Assembly (NCBI RefSeq): GCF_019740355.2
Contig: NZ_CP091819.1
Span: forward strand, 2,976,001-3,040,000
DNA length: 64,000 nt
Direction: 5' to 3'
Source: Paracrocinitomix mangrovi
GTDB lineage: Bacteria > Bacteroidota > Bacteroidia > Flavobacteriales_D > Crocinitomicaceae
Part shown: in pieces, positions 62,367 to 64,000 of the stretch
Numbering within the stretch: position 1 is the first letter of the stretch
Layout: every line of letters begins with the position of its first letter
Made by a program: the position numbers and the translations under genes
The notes under the pieces: model-generated
The model's database searches: none
Told to the model about the DNA's origin: nothing
Seen by the model: the letters and a program-made list of their open reading frames with translations, nothing else

Positions 62367-64000
62367 CTGGAAAAATTAGTTTAACTCTTGTACCTGCAAC
62401 GGTATTTTGGTTTGTTATAACGTCTTCAATAATAACATCTATTTTAAAACCGGTGGCTTGTTGTAATGCTTTCAATCTGTTCTCGGTGATGTTCAATCCC
62501 ATTGATTGTTTTTTGTTTGGATCAACGGTTCTTAGTTCACTAGCTTTTTTTCTTCCTACTCCATTATCTTCTATCACTATGTGTGCATACTCATCAATTT
62601 CTGAAACAGTAATTGTAATAACACCATTCCCGTCTTTTTTATGTAGTAATCCATGCCATATAGCGTTCTCAACAAATGGCTGAAGGATTAATGGAGGAAC
62701 TCTAATAAAATCAGTGTCCATTTTAATATTTAATTCATATTCAAAATTGCCATTAAACCTCAATTGTTCCAAGTCCAGATAATACTTCAAACTCTCCAGT
62801 TCATTTTCTAAAGTGATCAAGTTTTTCTCGGAGTTCTCTAAAACCAATCGCATTAATTTGGCGAACTTGGTAAGATAATCAGCCGCAATTTCTGCTTTGT
62901 TTTTAATAATGTAACTATTAATTGAATTGAGACTATTGAAGATAAAATGAGGATTCATCTGCGCCCTCAGCGCCTTCATTTCAATTTCAATATTCTGTTT
63001 TTCTATTATTTCTTTTTGAGATTTTGTGAGTTTTAATTGGCGATAAATAAAGAATAGTAAGATAAATACCACTATCAATCCAATACCTACAATAATGGCA
63101 CTAATCATCAATCTTGATGATCTTTCATCTGCTATTGCCAATTCATTTTCATGTTTGAGTTCTTCTAGTTCTCTTTCTTTTTCTCTATTCAGCTCATTGA
63201 TTTTTTCTTTCTGTTCAAATTCATAGTTCAATTCTTGATTGATCAAAGCTTTATAATGTTTTTCACTATCAATGGTGTCTCTTAAACTGATGTATTCTTC
63301 ATAATACTTGAGCGCAGGTCCCGGATTGTTTTGTTGCTTATTTATTTTGTATAGGATCTCAGCCAAATGAATTAATTCAGAGTCTTTTTTCTTTTCACTT
63401 GCAATTTTATATCCTTGAGTTGCAAAGTTTTTTGCCTTGATAAAATTCCCTAATTCAAAGTAGCAGTTGGCCAAATTATTCAATACCGTCAATAAGCCGA
63501 TTTGGTCATCATATTTTTCATAAATAAGCCTGGCTTTTTCATATTCTTTTATCGCCTGATTAAATTCTTCTCTTTGTCTGTGGATGAATGCAATGTTGTT
63601 GTAGCAGGCCGCTACTCCGAGTTCATTACCTATTTGACTTCTAATTTCAAGCGCCTTTGAATAATAATCCAATGCTAAAGAATCGTCTCCTTTTACCCTG
63701 TGGATATAGCCAATACTATTATAAGTTCTGCCTATTCCGTTGCTGTCCCCAATTTCAATTTGTATTTGTAAGATATCTTGAAAATTAGATTTTGCTCTGT
63801 CAAGTTCATTCAAATCAATTTCAACATTGGCTATGTTATTAAGTACATTGGCCATTCCCTTTTTGTCGTTCAACTTATCTTTAAGGTCAAGGGCCATGTA
63901 CCAAACTTCTACGGCTTTGTCCAGTTTATTGAGATGATAATATGAAACGCCTCCATTTATCAATAAGGTAGATTCAGATTTTAATAGTGATCTAAAAGAG
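62356..64000 (-). CDS. TPR sensor histidine kinase of LytS type (5' truncated)
   Basis: The frame is open to the last base of the window, so the N terminus is missing. The visible 547 or so residues comprise at least five TPR units (about 15-250; GVAACYNNIAFIHRQREEF, LTVLNNLANCYFELGNF), a coiled coil, one transmembrane helix (MISAIIVGIGLIVVFILLFF), a His_kinase domain with the phospho-acceptor His in QMNPHFIFNSLNSINSYI and an ATPase domain (ILQPFVENAIWHGL, VIEDNGVGR, MGLNITENRLKAL). TPRs probably lie in the periplasm as the sensor. It pairs with the LytTR regulator at 61614. Confidence 0.93.
   Translation of the reverse strand, partial: SFRSLLKSESTLLINGGVSYYHLNKLDKAVEVWYMALDLKDKLNDKKGMANVLNNIANVEIDLNELDRAKSNFQDILQIQIEIGDSNGIGRTYNSIGYIHRVKGDDSLALDYYSKALEIRSQIGNELGVAACYNNIAFIHRQREEFNQAIKEYEKARLIYEKYDDQIGLLTVLNNLANCYFELGNFIKAKNFATQGYKIASEKKKDSELIHLAEILYKINKQQNNPGPALKYYEEYISLRDTIDSEKHYKALINQELNYEFEQKEKINELNREKERELEELKHENELAIADERSSRLMISAIIVGIGLIVVFILLFFIYRQLKLTKSQKEIIEKQNIEIEMKALRAQMNPHFIFNSLNSINSYIIKNKAEIAADYLTKFAKLMRLVLENSEKNLITLENELESLKYYLDLEQLRFNGNFEYELNIKMDTDFIRVPPLILQPFVENAIWHGLLHKKDGNGVITITVSEIDEYAHIVIEDNGVGRKKASELRTVDPNKKQSMGLNITENRLKALQQATGFKIDVIIEDVITNQNTVAGTRVKLIFPVDE

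Noticed and set aside
1-64000. tRNA, rRNA, insertion sequences or prophage genes
   Set aside because: No tRNA- or rRNA-like sequence, transposase, integrase or terminal inverted repeats of an insertion element were recognised. The NAD operon has phage-like relatives, but no phage structural genes are nearby.

Overview
The window comes from an AT-rich Bacteroidota genome, most likely a marine Flavobacteriales or Crocinitomicaceae-type gliding bacterium. Evidence for this: seven proteins end in type IX secretion (T9SS) sorting domains (five type B, gliding-motility-associated; two type A); a PorP/SprF protein follows one of the adhesins; SprB-like repeats, DUF2480, a TPR-type LytS/LytTR pair and a Bacteroidota-style DksA are present; and several genes have the Bacteroidota -7 promoter element TAnnTTTG just upstream.

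Layout. 1-4.7 kb: the 3' part of a repeat adhesin, its PorP/SprF partner and two small secreted proteins. 4.7-10.1 kb: a compact operon for NAD+, ADP-ribose and RNA 2'-phosphate metabolism (NrtR-type regulator, Prs-like kinase, KptA, PPP-type phosphoesterase, macrodomain, deoxyribosyltransferase-like protein, NadV-like transferase). It carries three matching inverted-repeat operators and ends in a strong terminator. 10.1-12.3 kb: an M23 peptidase and a GH3-type enzyme. 12.6-20.8 kb: a 2623-residue secreted protein with Cys-rich, Gly-rich and 23 HYR-like modules. 20.8-22.8 kb: a DEAD-box helicase, a candidate small RNA or tiny gene, and DUF2480. 22.8-29.7 kb: a 2303-residue IgGFc/SprB-repeat adhesin. 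29.9-37.5 kb: mostly housekeeping and envelope genes (SDR, a triple-domain prolyl isomerase, heme A synthase, TlpA-like, DUF1801, YbjN-like, two small beta-barrels). 37.6-39.7 kb: a PKD adhesin. 41.5-46.2 kb: hemA-hemC-hemD, facing lspA-dksA, then a nitroreductase. 46.4-57.6 kb: a membrane LytTR regulator, an M43 protease, an OmpA/PD40 protein, uvrC, a beta-propeller T9SS protein and an LVIVD lipoprotein. 57.7-60.3 kb: the yicC-gmk-nadD-hemJ operon. 60.4-64 kb: an unknown secreted protein and a LytTR response regulator with its TPR histidine kinase, which is cut by the window edge.

The most interesting element is the 4.7-10.1 kb operon. KptA consumes NAD+ to remove RNA 2'-phosphates, releasing nicotinamide and a phosphorylated ADP-ribose. 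The phosphoesterase and macrodomain proteins are placed to turn that product into ADP-ribose. The Prs-like/NadV-like pair could rebuild NAD+, either by ordinary PRPP plus nicotinamide salvage or, more economically, by the ADP-ribose-pyrophosphate route known from phage NARP1 (Adps + Namat), whose enzymes resemble Prs and NAMPT. The regulator belongs to a family known to respond to ADP-ribose, and here it keeps a complete Nudix box. The proposed cycle is inference; the gene content, motifs and operators are read directly from the sequence.
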